Of a stretch of 64,000 bases of DNA, positions 7,195-14,258 are shown piece after piece (position 1 is the first letter of the stretch; every line of letters starts with the position of its first letter). The notes under the pieces were generated by a model, which had not been told where the DNA came from, did no database searches, and saw nothing but the letters and a program-made list of their open reading frames with translations. Location of the stretch: assembly GCF_001641085.1 (NCBI RefSeq), contig NZ_LXIE01000001.1, positions 310,001 through 374,000 of the forward strand. The letters are read 5' to 3'. The DNA comes from Aequorivita soesokkakensis. Lineage in GTDB: Bacteria > Bacteroidota > Bacteroidia > Flavobacteriales > Flavobacteriaceae. The position numbers were made by a program, and so were the translations under genes.

Positions 7195-10100
7195 ATGATT
7201 CACTTTTTTGGGAATGTTGAAAACACCGTTTTTGCAGTCCAAACCCACGGAACTATTTCAGAAGAAAACATTAAAAAATTGGAGTGGCTTTTCGGCAACC
7301 AACCTAAAATAAAGCAATCCGTCCTGTCCACAAACGCGGCGGATTTTTTTGTTGGGCCACGTGCCGCAATGATAACTCCGTGGAGCACCAATGCCGTGGA
7401 AATAACCCAAAATATGGGTATTGATGGAATAATTCGAATTGAAGAATTTCACAATAGCAAGGTTGAAAAAGCAACTTTCGACCCTATGATTTCGCAGAAA
7501 TTCAACCAATTGGACCAGGATATTTTTGATATCCACATTCAGCCCGAACCTATTTTGGAAATTGAAAATATTTCAGAGTACAACCAAAAAGAAGGGCTCG
7601 CCCTGAATGCCGAAGAAGTTGAATATTTGGAAAACCTTTCAAAAAAACTGGGCAGAAAACTAACCGACAGTGAAGTTTTTGGTTTTAGCCAAGTGAACAG
7701 TGAGCACTGCCGCCATAAAATCTTCAACGGAACTTTTGAAATAGACGGCAAGGAAATGCCTTCTTCCCTATTCAAACTAATTAAAAAAACATCTGCCGAA
7801 AATCCAAACGATATTGTTTCGGCATATAAAGACAACGTGGCTTTCGTAAAAGGCCCAAAAGTGAAGCAATGGGCACCAAAAAGTGGCGATAAGCCTGATT
7901 GGTACGAGGAAAAAGATTTTGAAAGCGTGATTTCCTTAAAAGCGGAAACCCACAACTTCCCAACAACCGTAGAGCCTTTTAACGGTGCCGCAACTGGAAG
8001 CGGCGGCGAGATTCGCGACCGTTTGGCTGGCGGTAAAGGTTCGTTGCCTTTGGCGGGAACCGCAGTTTATATGACTTCTTATTCTAGATTAGAGGAAAAT
8101 CGTCCTTGGGAAAAAGCAATGAAAGAGCGCGATTGGCTATACCAAACACCTTTAGATATTTTGATAAAAGCCAGTAACGGCGCTTCTGATTTTGGAAATA
8201 AATTCGGGCAACCCTTGGTTGCGGGTTCTGTGTTAACTTTTGAACACGAAGAGGAAGCGAGAAGATTAGGCTTCGATAAAGTTATCATGCTTGCTGGTGG
8301 AATTGGTTACGGAAAAGCCAGTCAAGCCATTAAGGGCAAACCGCAGGAAGGCAATAAAATAGTCGTTCTAGGTGGTGACAATTATAGAATCGGGATGGGT
8401 GGTGCCGCGGTTTCTTCTGCAGACACTGGCGAATTTAGCAGTGGAATCGAGTTGAACGCCATCCAACGAAGCAATCCCGAAATGCAAAAACGTGCCGCAA
8501 ACGCAATCCGCGCAATGGTTGAAAGTGATGAAAACCCAATTGTTTCCATTCACGATCACGGTGCCGGTGGACACCTAAATTGCTTGAGCGAATTGGTGGA
8601 GGATACTGGCGGAAAAATTGATTTGGATAAACTCCCTATTGGCGACCCTACCCTATCCGCAAAGGAAATTATGGGGAACGAAAGTCAGGAGCGCATGGGC
8701 TTGATTATTGGTGAAGAAAATATCCAAAAACTGAAGAAGGTTGCAGACCGAGAACGTTCGCCAATGTATGAAGTTGGAAAGGTTACCGGCGATCAACGAT
8801 TCTGTTTTGAAAACAAAAAAGGTGAAAAGCCTATGGATTTCGCTTTGGAAGATATGTTCGGCAGTTCGCCAAAAACCATAATGAAAGACAAAACCGTAAA
8901 CAGAAATTACAAAAATGCTGCTTACGAAGTTTCAAAAATAAAGGAATACGTTGCCCAAGTGCTTCAATTGGAGGCCGTGGCCTGTAAAGACTGGCTTACC
9001 AACAAAGTAGACCGTTGCGTTACGGGCCGTGTTGCAAAACAACAAACTGCTGGACCGCTACAGCTTCCGTTAAACAATTGCGGCGTAATGGCGCTGGATT
9101 ATCACGGAAAAGAAGGTGTTGCCACAAGTATCGGGCATTCGCCATTAACTGCTTTGATTAATCCTGCTGCGGGTTCTCGAAATGCAATCACCGAATCTTT
9201 GACCAACATTGTTTGGGCGCCGTTGAAGGATGGTTTGAAAAGTGTTTCCCTTTCAGCAAACTGGATGTGGCCTTGCAATAATGAAGGTGAAGACGCTCGT
9301 TTGTACGAGGCAGTGAAAGCAGTTTCAGACTTTTCAATTAATTTGGGAATCAACGTTCCCACGGGAAAAGATTCGCTTTCAATGAAGCAGAAATACAAAG
9401 ATGGGGAAGTGATTTCTCCCGGAACCGTAATTATTTCGGCAGCGGGAAATTGTAATGATATTAAAAAGGTTGTTGAGCCAGTTCTGCAAAGAAATGGCGG
9501 CAGCATTTACTACATAAATATTTCACAGGACGATTTTAAACTGGGCGGTTCTTCTTTTGGACAGATTTTAAGTTCAATCGGAAATGATGCGCCAACCGTA
9601 AAAAGTGCCGAATACGTAAAAACTGTTTTCAACACTTTACAGGAATTGATAAAGGAAGACAAAATACTTGCCGGGCACGATGTGGCTTCGGGTGGATTGA
9701 TTACAACGTTACTGGAAATGTGTTTTGCGGATGTGAATTTGGGAGCAGATTTGGATCTTTCTGGTTTGGGTGAAAATGATTTGGCAAAATTACTTTTTGC
9801 TGAAAACTGCGGCGTTGTAATTCAAGCATCGGATGATGCTTCAGTTGAAAAAATGCTTTCTGAAAATAATATTGATTTCAAAAAAATCGGTACTGTTTCC
9901 GAAAACGAAACGCTTCATATAAAAAACAATTCCGAAGAAATTGCATTCAGCATTTCTGAAATGCGCGATGTTTGGTATAAAACTTCCTATTTATTGGATA
10001 AAAAACAAAGCGGTGAAAAGCTTGCTAAAGAACGTTTTGACAATTATAAAAATCAACCGCTGAAGTTTGTGTTTCCAAAGGAATTTAATGGAAGTCTCCC

Positions 10101-10887
10101 TGTCAGTTCGAGCGCAGTCGAGAACGCTGCATTGAGACCTAAAGCCGCTGTTATCCGTGAAAAAGGAAGCAACAGCGAGCGCGAAATGGCATATATGATG
10201 CACCTTGCAGGTTTTGATGTAAAGGATGTGCATATGACCGACCTTATTGAAGGTCGCGAAGATTTGGAAGATACAAAACTATTGGTGGCCGTTGGTGGTT
10301 TCAGCAACAGTGACGTTTTGGGAAGTGCTAAAGGTTGGGCTGGATCGTTTTTATACAATGAAAAGGCGAATACAGCATTAAAGAATTTCTTTGCGAAAGA
10401 CGACACGCTTTCGCTGGGCGTTTGCAACGGTTGCCAGCTTTTTGTGGAATTGGGTCTTTTAAATCCCGAAGACGAAGAAAAACCAAAAATGCTTCATAAC
10501 GATACCGGAAAGTTTGAATGTGTGTTTACTTCGGTGAAAATTCAGGAAAATAATTCTGTTATGCTTTCAAGCTTTGCGGGAAGTACTTTGGGAATTTGGT
10601 CGGCGCATGGCGAAGGGAAATTCAGTTTTCCGAAAGCTGAAAGTCACTATAATATTGTTGCAAAATATGGTTACGATTCATTGCCCGCAAATCCAAACGG
10701 CAGTAATTTCAACACCGCAATGATGAGCGATAAAACTGGAAGACATTTAGTGATGATGCCGCATTTGGAGCGTTCTACTTTCCCTTGGAATTGGGCGTAT
10801 TACCCAAAAGATAGAAAAAAAGATGAAGTTTCGCCTTGGATTGAAGCGCTTGTGAATGCTAGAAAATGGATTGAGAATAAAAATTAA
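7195..10887 (+). CDS. purL: Phosphoribosylformylglycinamidine synthase (single-chain large form)
   Basis: This enzyme converts FGAR, glutamine and ATP to FGAM in step four of purine synthesis. At 1230 residues it is the large, fused type: N-terminal PurS-like part, linker helix with FGFSQVNSEHCRHKIFNG, two synthase half-domains (LKAETHNFPTTVEPFNGAATGSGG-type motif near residues 250-270; GHDVASGG near 825) and a C-terminal class I glutaminase. The glutaminase has nucleophile C1077 in LGVCNGCQ and the closing PHLER motif. Residues 969-977 (PVSSSAVEN) are encoded by a 25-bp genomic repeat (10101-10125) inserted in frame in the linker just before the glutaminase domain. All catalytic landmarks I can see are intact. 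A terminator follows. Confidence 0.97.
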   Translation: MIHFFGNVENTVFAVQTHGTISEENIKKLEWLFGNQPKIKQSVLSTNAADFFVGPRAAMITPWSTNAVEITQNMGIDGIIRIEEFHNSKVEKATFDPMISQKFNQLDQDIFDIHIQPEPILEIENISEYNQKEGLALNAEEVEYLENLSKKLGRKLTDSEVFGFSQVNSEHCRHKIFNGTFEIDGKEMPSSLFKLIKKTSAENPNDIVSAYKDNVAFVKGPKVKQWAPKSGDKPDWYEEKDFESVISLKAETHNFPTTVEPFNGAATGSGGEIRDRLAGGKGSLPLAGTAVYMTSYSRLEENRPWEKAMKERDWLYQTPLDILIKASNGASDFGNKFGQPLVAGSVLTFEHEEEARRLGFDKVIMLAGGIGYGKASQAIKGKPQEGNKIVVLGGDNYRIGMGGAAVSSADTGEFSSGIELNAIQRSNPEMQKRAANAIRAMVESDENPIVSIHDHGAGGHLNCLSELVEDTGGKIDLDKLPIGDPTLSAKEIMGNESQERMGLIIGEENIQKLKKVADRERSPMYEVGKVTGDQRFCFENKKGEKPMDFALEDMFGSSPKTIMKDKTVNRNYKNAAYEVSKIKEYVAQVLQLEAVACKDWLTNKVDRCVTGRVAKQQTAGPLQLPLNNCGVMALDYHGKEGVATSIGHSPLTALINPAAGSRNAITESLTNIVWAPLKDGLKSVSLSANWMWPCNNEGEDARLYEAVKAVSDFSINLGINVPTGKDSLSMKQKYKDGEVISPGTVIISAAGNCNDIKKVVEPVLQRNGGSIYYINISQDDFKLGGSSFGQILSSIGNDAPTVKSAEYVKTVFNTLQELIKEDKILAGHDVASGGLITTLLEMCFADVNLGADLDLSGLGENDLAKLLFAENCGVVIQASDDASVEKMLSENNIDFKKIGTVSENETLHIKNNSEEIAFSISEMRDVWYKTSYLLDKKQSGEKLAKERFDNYKNQPLKFVFPKEFNGSLPVSSSAVENAALRPKAAVIREKGSNSEREMAYMMHLAGFDVKDVHMTDLIEGREDLEDTKLLVAVGGFSNSDVLGSAKGWAGSFLYNEKANTALKNFFAKDDTLSLGVCNGCQLFVELGLLNPEDEEKPKMLHNDTGKFECVFTSVKIQENNSVMLSSFAGSTLGIWSAHGEGKFSFPKAESHYNIVAKYGYDSLPANPNGSNFNTAMMSDKTGRHLVMMPHLERSTFPWNWAYYPKDRKKDEVSPWIEALVNARKWIENKN
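10101..10125. repeat. 25-bp genomic repeat inside purL, copy 2
   Basis: Identical over 25 bp to 4075-4099, which is intergenic. Here it is in frame and contributes residues 969-977 of PurL, in the linker between the synthase and glutaminase domains. Confidence 0.85.
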
Positions 10888-10930
10888 GCTTCTTTTAATA
10901 AGAAAAACTTTCTTCAAAAAATGTATATTT

Positions 10931-10962
10931 AAGGAATGGCAAATTTTGTCATTCCTTTTTTT
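10931..10962 (+). terminator. Rho-independent terminator after purL
   Basis: An eight-base stem (AAGGAATG / CATTCCTT) that can be extended inward, followed by a run of seven T residues. Confidence 0.85.
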
Positions 10963-11018
10963 GTTTCGCTCGTAAACTTAAAAAAAATCGCTATTTTCAC
11001 TTCCTTAACAATACTATC

Positions 11019-12800
11019 ATGACAGACCCAAAAAGACTCTTCGACTTCCCATATTTTCAGCTTGAAAAATACCCACAGGAAAAAGCACTTGTAACAAAAT
11101 ACAATGGCAAATGGGAATCTACATCCACTCAGGAATACATAGACAAGGCAAATGCAATAAGCCGTGGTCTATTGCGAATGGGCGTAAAACCCAATGATAA
11201 AATTGCCATAATATCCATGAGCAACCGTACCGAATGGAACATTTGTGATATTGGCATTATGCAAACCGGGGCGCAGGATGTGCCAATCTATCCCACTATT
11301 TCGGAAGAAGAATATGAATATGTACTGAACCACAGTGAGGCCATATATTGCTTCGCTTCCTGTAAAGAAGTTTACGATAAGGTGCAGCAAATTCGCAATA
11401 ACGTTCCGTCACTTAAAGAGGTTTATACTTTTGATGAAATAAAAGGTGCCAAAAACTGGAGCGAAGTTCTTGAAGAGGGAAAAGATGATAGCAATCAAGA
11501 AGAAGTTGAAAAACGAAAGGAAGCAATCCACGAAGATGATATTGCAACTTTAATCTATACTTCCGGAACTACCGGAAAACCTAAGGGTGTAATGCTTTCA
11601 CATAAAAACATTGCTTCAAATTCCAAACATAGTGCAGAGCGTTTGCCAATTGATTTGGGACACTCAAAATCCTTGAGTTTTTTGCCCGTTTGCCATATTT
11701 ATGAAAGAATGATCTTGTATATGTACCAGTACTGCGGAGTGAGCATCCATTATGCGGAAAGCTTAGAAACCATTAGCGAAAACCTTAAAGAAGTGCAGCC
11801 CGAAGTAATGACCGCAGTGCCGCGTTTGCTAGAAAAGGTGTACGATAAAATCTACGCAAAAGGCGCCGAGCTTACGGGAATAAAGAAAAAATTATTCTTT
11901 TGGGCCATAGATTTGGGCCTTAAGTATGAACCCTATGGCCAGAATGGTTGGTGGTATGAAACCCAATTGAAACTTGCCAATAAATTAATTTTCAGTAAAT
12001 GGCGTGAAGCTTTGGGCGGCAACCTAAAAGCCATTGCCTCTGGAAGCGCTCCTTTGCAGCCCCGTTTGGCACGCGTTTTTAACGCTGCGGAAATTCCTGT
12101 AATGGAAGGTTATGGACTTACGGAAACCTCACCCGTAGTTTCCGTGAACGACATGCGCAACCACGGATTTAAAATTGGAACCGTGGGGAAAGCTTTAAAA
12201 GAAACGGAAATTAAAATCGCGGAAGATGGCGAAATACTCGTGAAAGGACCTCAGGTAATGATAGGTTATTACAAAAACCAAGAACAGACGGATGAAGTAT
12301 TGAAAGGTGGCTATTTCCACACAGGTGATATTGGCGAAGTTGATAGCGAAGGTTTCCTAAAAATTACCGACCGCAAAAAGGAAATGTTCAAAACCAGTGG
12401 TGGTAAATATGTAGCGCCACAGCTTTTGGAAAACGCAATGAAACAATCACGCTTTATTGACCAAATAATAGTAATTGGCGAAGGCGAAAAAATGCCAGCG
12501 GCACTAATTCAACCTGACTTTGATTTTATTAAGGAATGGGGAAGCAAGAAAGGAAGAAACATTTCTTCAGACCCAAAAGAAATGGTTAAGAACCAAGCAG
12601 TGATAGACCGAATCCAAAAAGAAGTGGATTTTTACAACGAACGCTTCGGCCAGTGGGAAAAAGTGAAAAAGTTTGAATTGACCCCCGATGTTTGGAGTAT
12701 TGAGGGCGGACAACTCACCCCAACAATGAAAATGAAACGTAAAATTATTAAAGAACAGTATAAAGATTTGTATGATAAGATTTATGGGCATACTTCGTAA
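11019..12800 (+). CDS. Long-chain fatty acid--CoA ligase (AMP-binding)
   Basis: This 593-residue ANL-superfamily adenylating enzyme activates fatty acids to acyl-CoA via an acyl-AMP. The P-loop-like signature IYTSGTTGKPKGVMLSH spans residues 179-195. The A5 motif MEGYGLTETSPVVSVN and the hinge motif GYFHTGDIGEVDSEGFLKITDRKKE are complete. The internal insertion and length match the long-chain (FadD/ACSL-like, FAA1-type) branch found in Bacteroidota rather than short-chain synthetases. It supplies substrate for the beta-oxidation operon about 1 kb downstream. Only six bases separate its stop from the SMR exporter gene, so the two are likely co-transcribed. Chain-length preference cannot be read from the sequence. 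Confidence 0.93.
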   Translation: MTDPKRLFDFPYFQLEKYPQEKALVTKYNGKWESTSTQEYIDKANAISRGLLRMGVKPNDKIAIISMSNRTEWNICDIGIMQTGAQDVPIYPTISEEEYEYVLNHSEAIYCFASCKEVYDKVQQIRNNVPSLKEVYTFDEIKGAKNWSEVLEEGKDDSNQEEVEKRKEAIHEDDIATLIYTSGTTGKPKGVMLSHKNIASNSKHSAERLPIDLGHSKSLSFLPVCHIYERMILYMYQYCGVSIHYAESLETISENLKEVQPEVMTAVPRLLEKVYDKIYAKGAELTGIKKKLFFWAIDLGLKYEPYGQNGWWYETQLKLANKLIFSKWREALGGNLKAIASGSAPLQPRLARVFNAAEIPVMEGYGLTETSPVVSVNDMRNHGFKIGTVGKALKETEIKIAEDGEILVKGPQVMIGYYKNQEQTDEVLKGGYFHTGDIGEVDSEGFLKITDRKKEMFKTSGGKYVAPQLLENAMKQSRFIDQIIVIGEGEKMPAALIQPDFDFIKEWGSKKGRNISSDPKEMVKNQAVIDRIQKEVDFYNERFGQWEKVKKFELTPDVWSIEGGQLTPTMKMKRKIIKEQYKDLYDKIYGHTS

Positions 12801-12806
12801 ATAATT

Positions 12807-13133
12807 ATGAATTGGATCCTTCTAATAATTGGTGGCCTTTTTGAAGTAGCTTTTGCCGCTTGCTTGGGAAAATTCAAAGAAACCTCCGGTATCGATTCAA
12901 AATTGTGGTTTGGCGGATTTCTTGTTTGTCTTTTTATAAGTATGTTTTTGCTTATAAAAGCTTCAAAAACGCTCCCAATAGGCACCGCCTATGCAGTTTG
13001 GACTGGAATTGGTGCCGTGGGAACAGTTTTAGTCGGTATTTTCTATTTTAATGAACCCGCCACCTTTTGGCGCGTTTTTTTTCTTTCAACTCTTATACTT
13101 TCAATAGTAGGATTGAAATTTGTAACCCATTAA
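12807..13133 (+). CDS. SMR-family exporter, SugE/Gdx (guanidinium exporter) type
   Basis: This 108-residue, four-helix inner-membrane protein is of the small multidrug resistance family. The essential membrane glutamate is E13 (LIIGGLFEVAFA). The segment LPIGTAYAVWTGIGAVGTVL and the terminal GLKFVTH are hallmarks of the SugE/Gdx subtype, whose studied members exchange guanidinium for protons, rather than of the EmrE/Qac subtype. No guanidine riboswitch precedes it; the gene directly follows the acyl-CoA ligase with a six-base gap. Such proteins act as dual-topology homodimers or paired heterodimers, and no partner gene is adjacent, so a homodimer is expected. Confidence 0.9.
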   Translation: MNWILLIIGGLFEVAFAACLGKFKETSGIDSKLWFGGFLVCLFISMFLLIKASKTLPIGTAYAVWTGIGAVGTVLVGIFYFNEPATFWRVFFLSTLILSIVGLKFVTH

Positions 13134-13173
13134 AGTTGCGTTAAACCCACTTTATTCTTTAATTGAACAGTAT

Positions 13174-13204
13174 TGATTTCTTACCTTTAAAGAGTAAGAA
13201 ATCA
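13174..13204. promoter_or_regulatory. 11-bp perfect inverted repeat over the promoter/leader of the DUF488 gene
   Basis: TGATTTCTTAC (13174-13184) and GTAAGAAATCA (13194-13204) are perfect inverted copies separated by nine bases. The left arm overlaps TACCTTTA (13182-13189), a near match to the -7 element, and the right arm ends six bases before the ATG at 13211. It may be a repressor operator or, if transcribed, a hairpin close to the start codon. Confidence 0.6.
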
Positions 13205-13210
13205 TTGAAA

Positions 13211-13735
13211 ATGAATACTCTTTGGACCATCGGTCATTCTACCCGAACATTTGACGAATTTTTAAAATTGCTGAATTCCTTCAATATTGAAATATTGGTG
13301 GATGTGCGCCATTTTCCCGGCTCCCGGAAATTTCCGCAGTTCAATAAGGATAGTCTGGAAGAATCACTTCCCGAAAACAAAATTGAATACAAACATCTTG
13401 TTGATTTGGGCGGTCGCAGAAAACCAGAACCAAATTCAAAAAATGATGCTTGGCGGCTCGATTCCTTTAAAGGTTATGCAGATTATATGGAAACGGAACA
13501 GTTTCAGCAATCTCTAAAAATTCTTAAGCAAGTCGCTTCAAAAAAAAAGACTGCTATTATGTGTGCTGAAGCAGTTTGGTGGAGCTGTCACCGCTCTCTT
13601 ATTGCTGATATTTTAAAAGTTGAAGGTTGGTCCGTAATGCATATTATGAGTGAAAATAAAGCAACGGAACATCCGTACACTGCCCCAGCAAATGTTATTG
13701 ATGGAAAGTTGAATTATTCAGCGGAGAAAGTATAA
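13211..13735 (+). CDS. DUF488 family protein
   Basis: This 174-residue protein matches the DUF488 pattern: MNTLWTIGHSTRTFDEF at the start, LVDVRHFPGSRKFPQFN, HLVDLGGRR, and the closing cysteine-histidine motif CAEAVWWSCHRSLIAD. The family has no established biochemical role. Its conserved Cys-x7-Cys-His-Arg has suggested nucleotide or metal binding, but that is not shown. The frame opens earlier at a TTG (13163). I place the start at the ATG at 13211 because conserved family residues begin there and because the upstream stretch contains the promoter and an 11-bp inverted repeat. Confidence 0.82.
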   Translation: MNTLWTIGHSTRTFDEFLKLLNSFNIEILVDVRHFPGSRKFPQFNKDSLEESLPENKIEYKHLVDLGGRRKPEPNSKNDAWRLDSFKGYADYMETEQFQQSLKILKQVASKKKTAIMCAEAVWWSCHRSLIADILKVEGWSVMHIMSENKATEHPYTAPANVIDGKLNYSAEKV

Positions 13736-13751
13736 TTTGTTATTAATTTAC

Positions 13752-13763
13752 TATGCGTGCATA
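13752..13763. promoter_or_regulatory. Palindrome TATGCGTGCATA, probable MarR operator
   Basis: TATGC-GT-GCATA is a perfect palindrome 12 bases upstream of the -7 element of the marR-led operon. Its place in the promoter spacer fits autoregulation by the MarR-family product. Binding is inferred. Confidence 0.45.
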
Positions 13764-13774
13764 ATAAAATTTTG

Positions 13775-13782
13775 TATATTTG
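13775..13782 (+). promoter_or_regulatory. -7 promoter element (TATATTTG) of the beta-oxidation operon
   Basis: TATATTTG matches TAnnTTTG exactly and ends 26 bases before the marR ATG. The palindrome at 13752-13763 lies just upstream. Confidence 0.6.
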
Positions 13783-13808
13783 GTATTCCATTTTTTCAAA
13801 GTCTTTTA

Positions 13809-14252
13809 ATGAAGGAAAAAACAATAGATTATATACTGCGCTCCACGTGGATGAGCGTTACAAAAATGTACAATGAAGAGGCCGGGAAAAAAGGAAGTAC
13901 AATGGCCACGGGCTTTGCACTTATAAGTATTGATCCCGAAGAAGGTACACCCTCTACGGCACTTGGACCCAAAATGGGAATGGAGGCTACGAGCCTTTCA
14001 CGTACTTTAAAATCTATGGAGCAAAAAGGCCTTATTGAGCGCAAACCAAATCCTGAAGATGGCCGTGGCGTGTTGATACACTTAACGCCCTACGGAAAGG
14101 AAATGCGGGAGTTTTCTAAGCAAGTGGTTTTGGGTTTTGATGAAGCTGTTCAAAAAAATGTTTCATTGGAAGAACTGCAAACATTTAAAAAAGTGGCCAA
14201 TACAATTACAGAACTGGTCAATTCAAAAAAAATATACGATTCAGATAAATAA
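13809..14252 (+). CDS. MarR-family transcriptional regulator
   Basis: This 147-residue winged-helix regulator has helix-turn-helix segment ATSLSRTLKSMEQKGLIERK and wing PNPEDGRGVLIHLTPYGKEM, with flanking dimerisation helices. The frame could begin at 13737, but that extension covers the promoter. The ATG at 13809 gives the normal MarR length. It is the first gene of the beta-oxidation operon (six bases before the dehydrogenase/hydratase gene), so it probably senses a fatty acid or acyl-CoA and controls its own operon, perhaps through the palindrome TATGCGTGCATA in its promoter. The ligand is inferred from context alone. Confidence 0.88.
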   Translation: MKEKTIDYILRSTWMSVTKMYNEEAGKKGSTMATGFALISIDPEEGTPSTALGPKMGMEATSLSRTLKSMEQKGLIERKPNPEDGRGVLIHLTPYGKEMREFSKQVVLGFDEAVQKNVSLEELQTFKKVANTITELVNSKKIYDSDK

Positions 14253-14258
14253 TATAAT

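Noticed and set aside
12801-12806. Guanidine riboswitch for the Gdx-type exporter
   Set aside because: Only six bases separate it from the acyl-CoA ligase gene, and no ykkC-type sequence is present upstream of that gene.
13163-13210. N-terminal extension of the DUF488 protein from a TTG
   Set aside because: It overlaps the promoter-like element and inverted repeat, and conserved family residues begin at the ATG at 13211.
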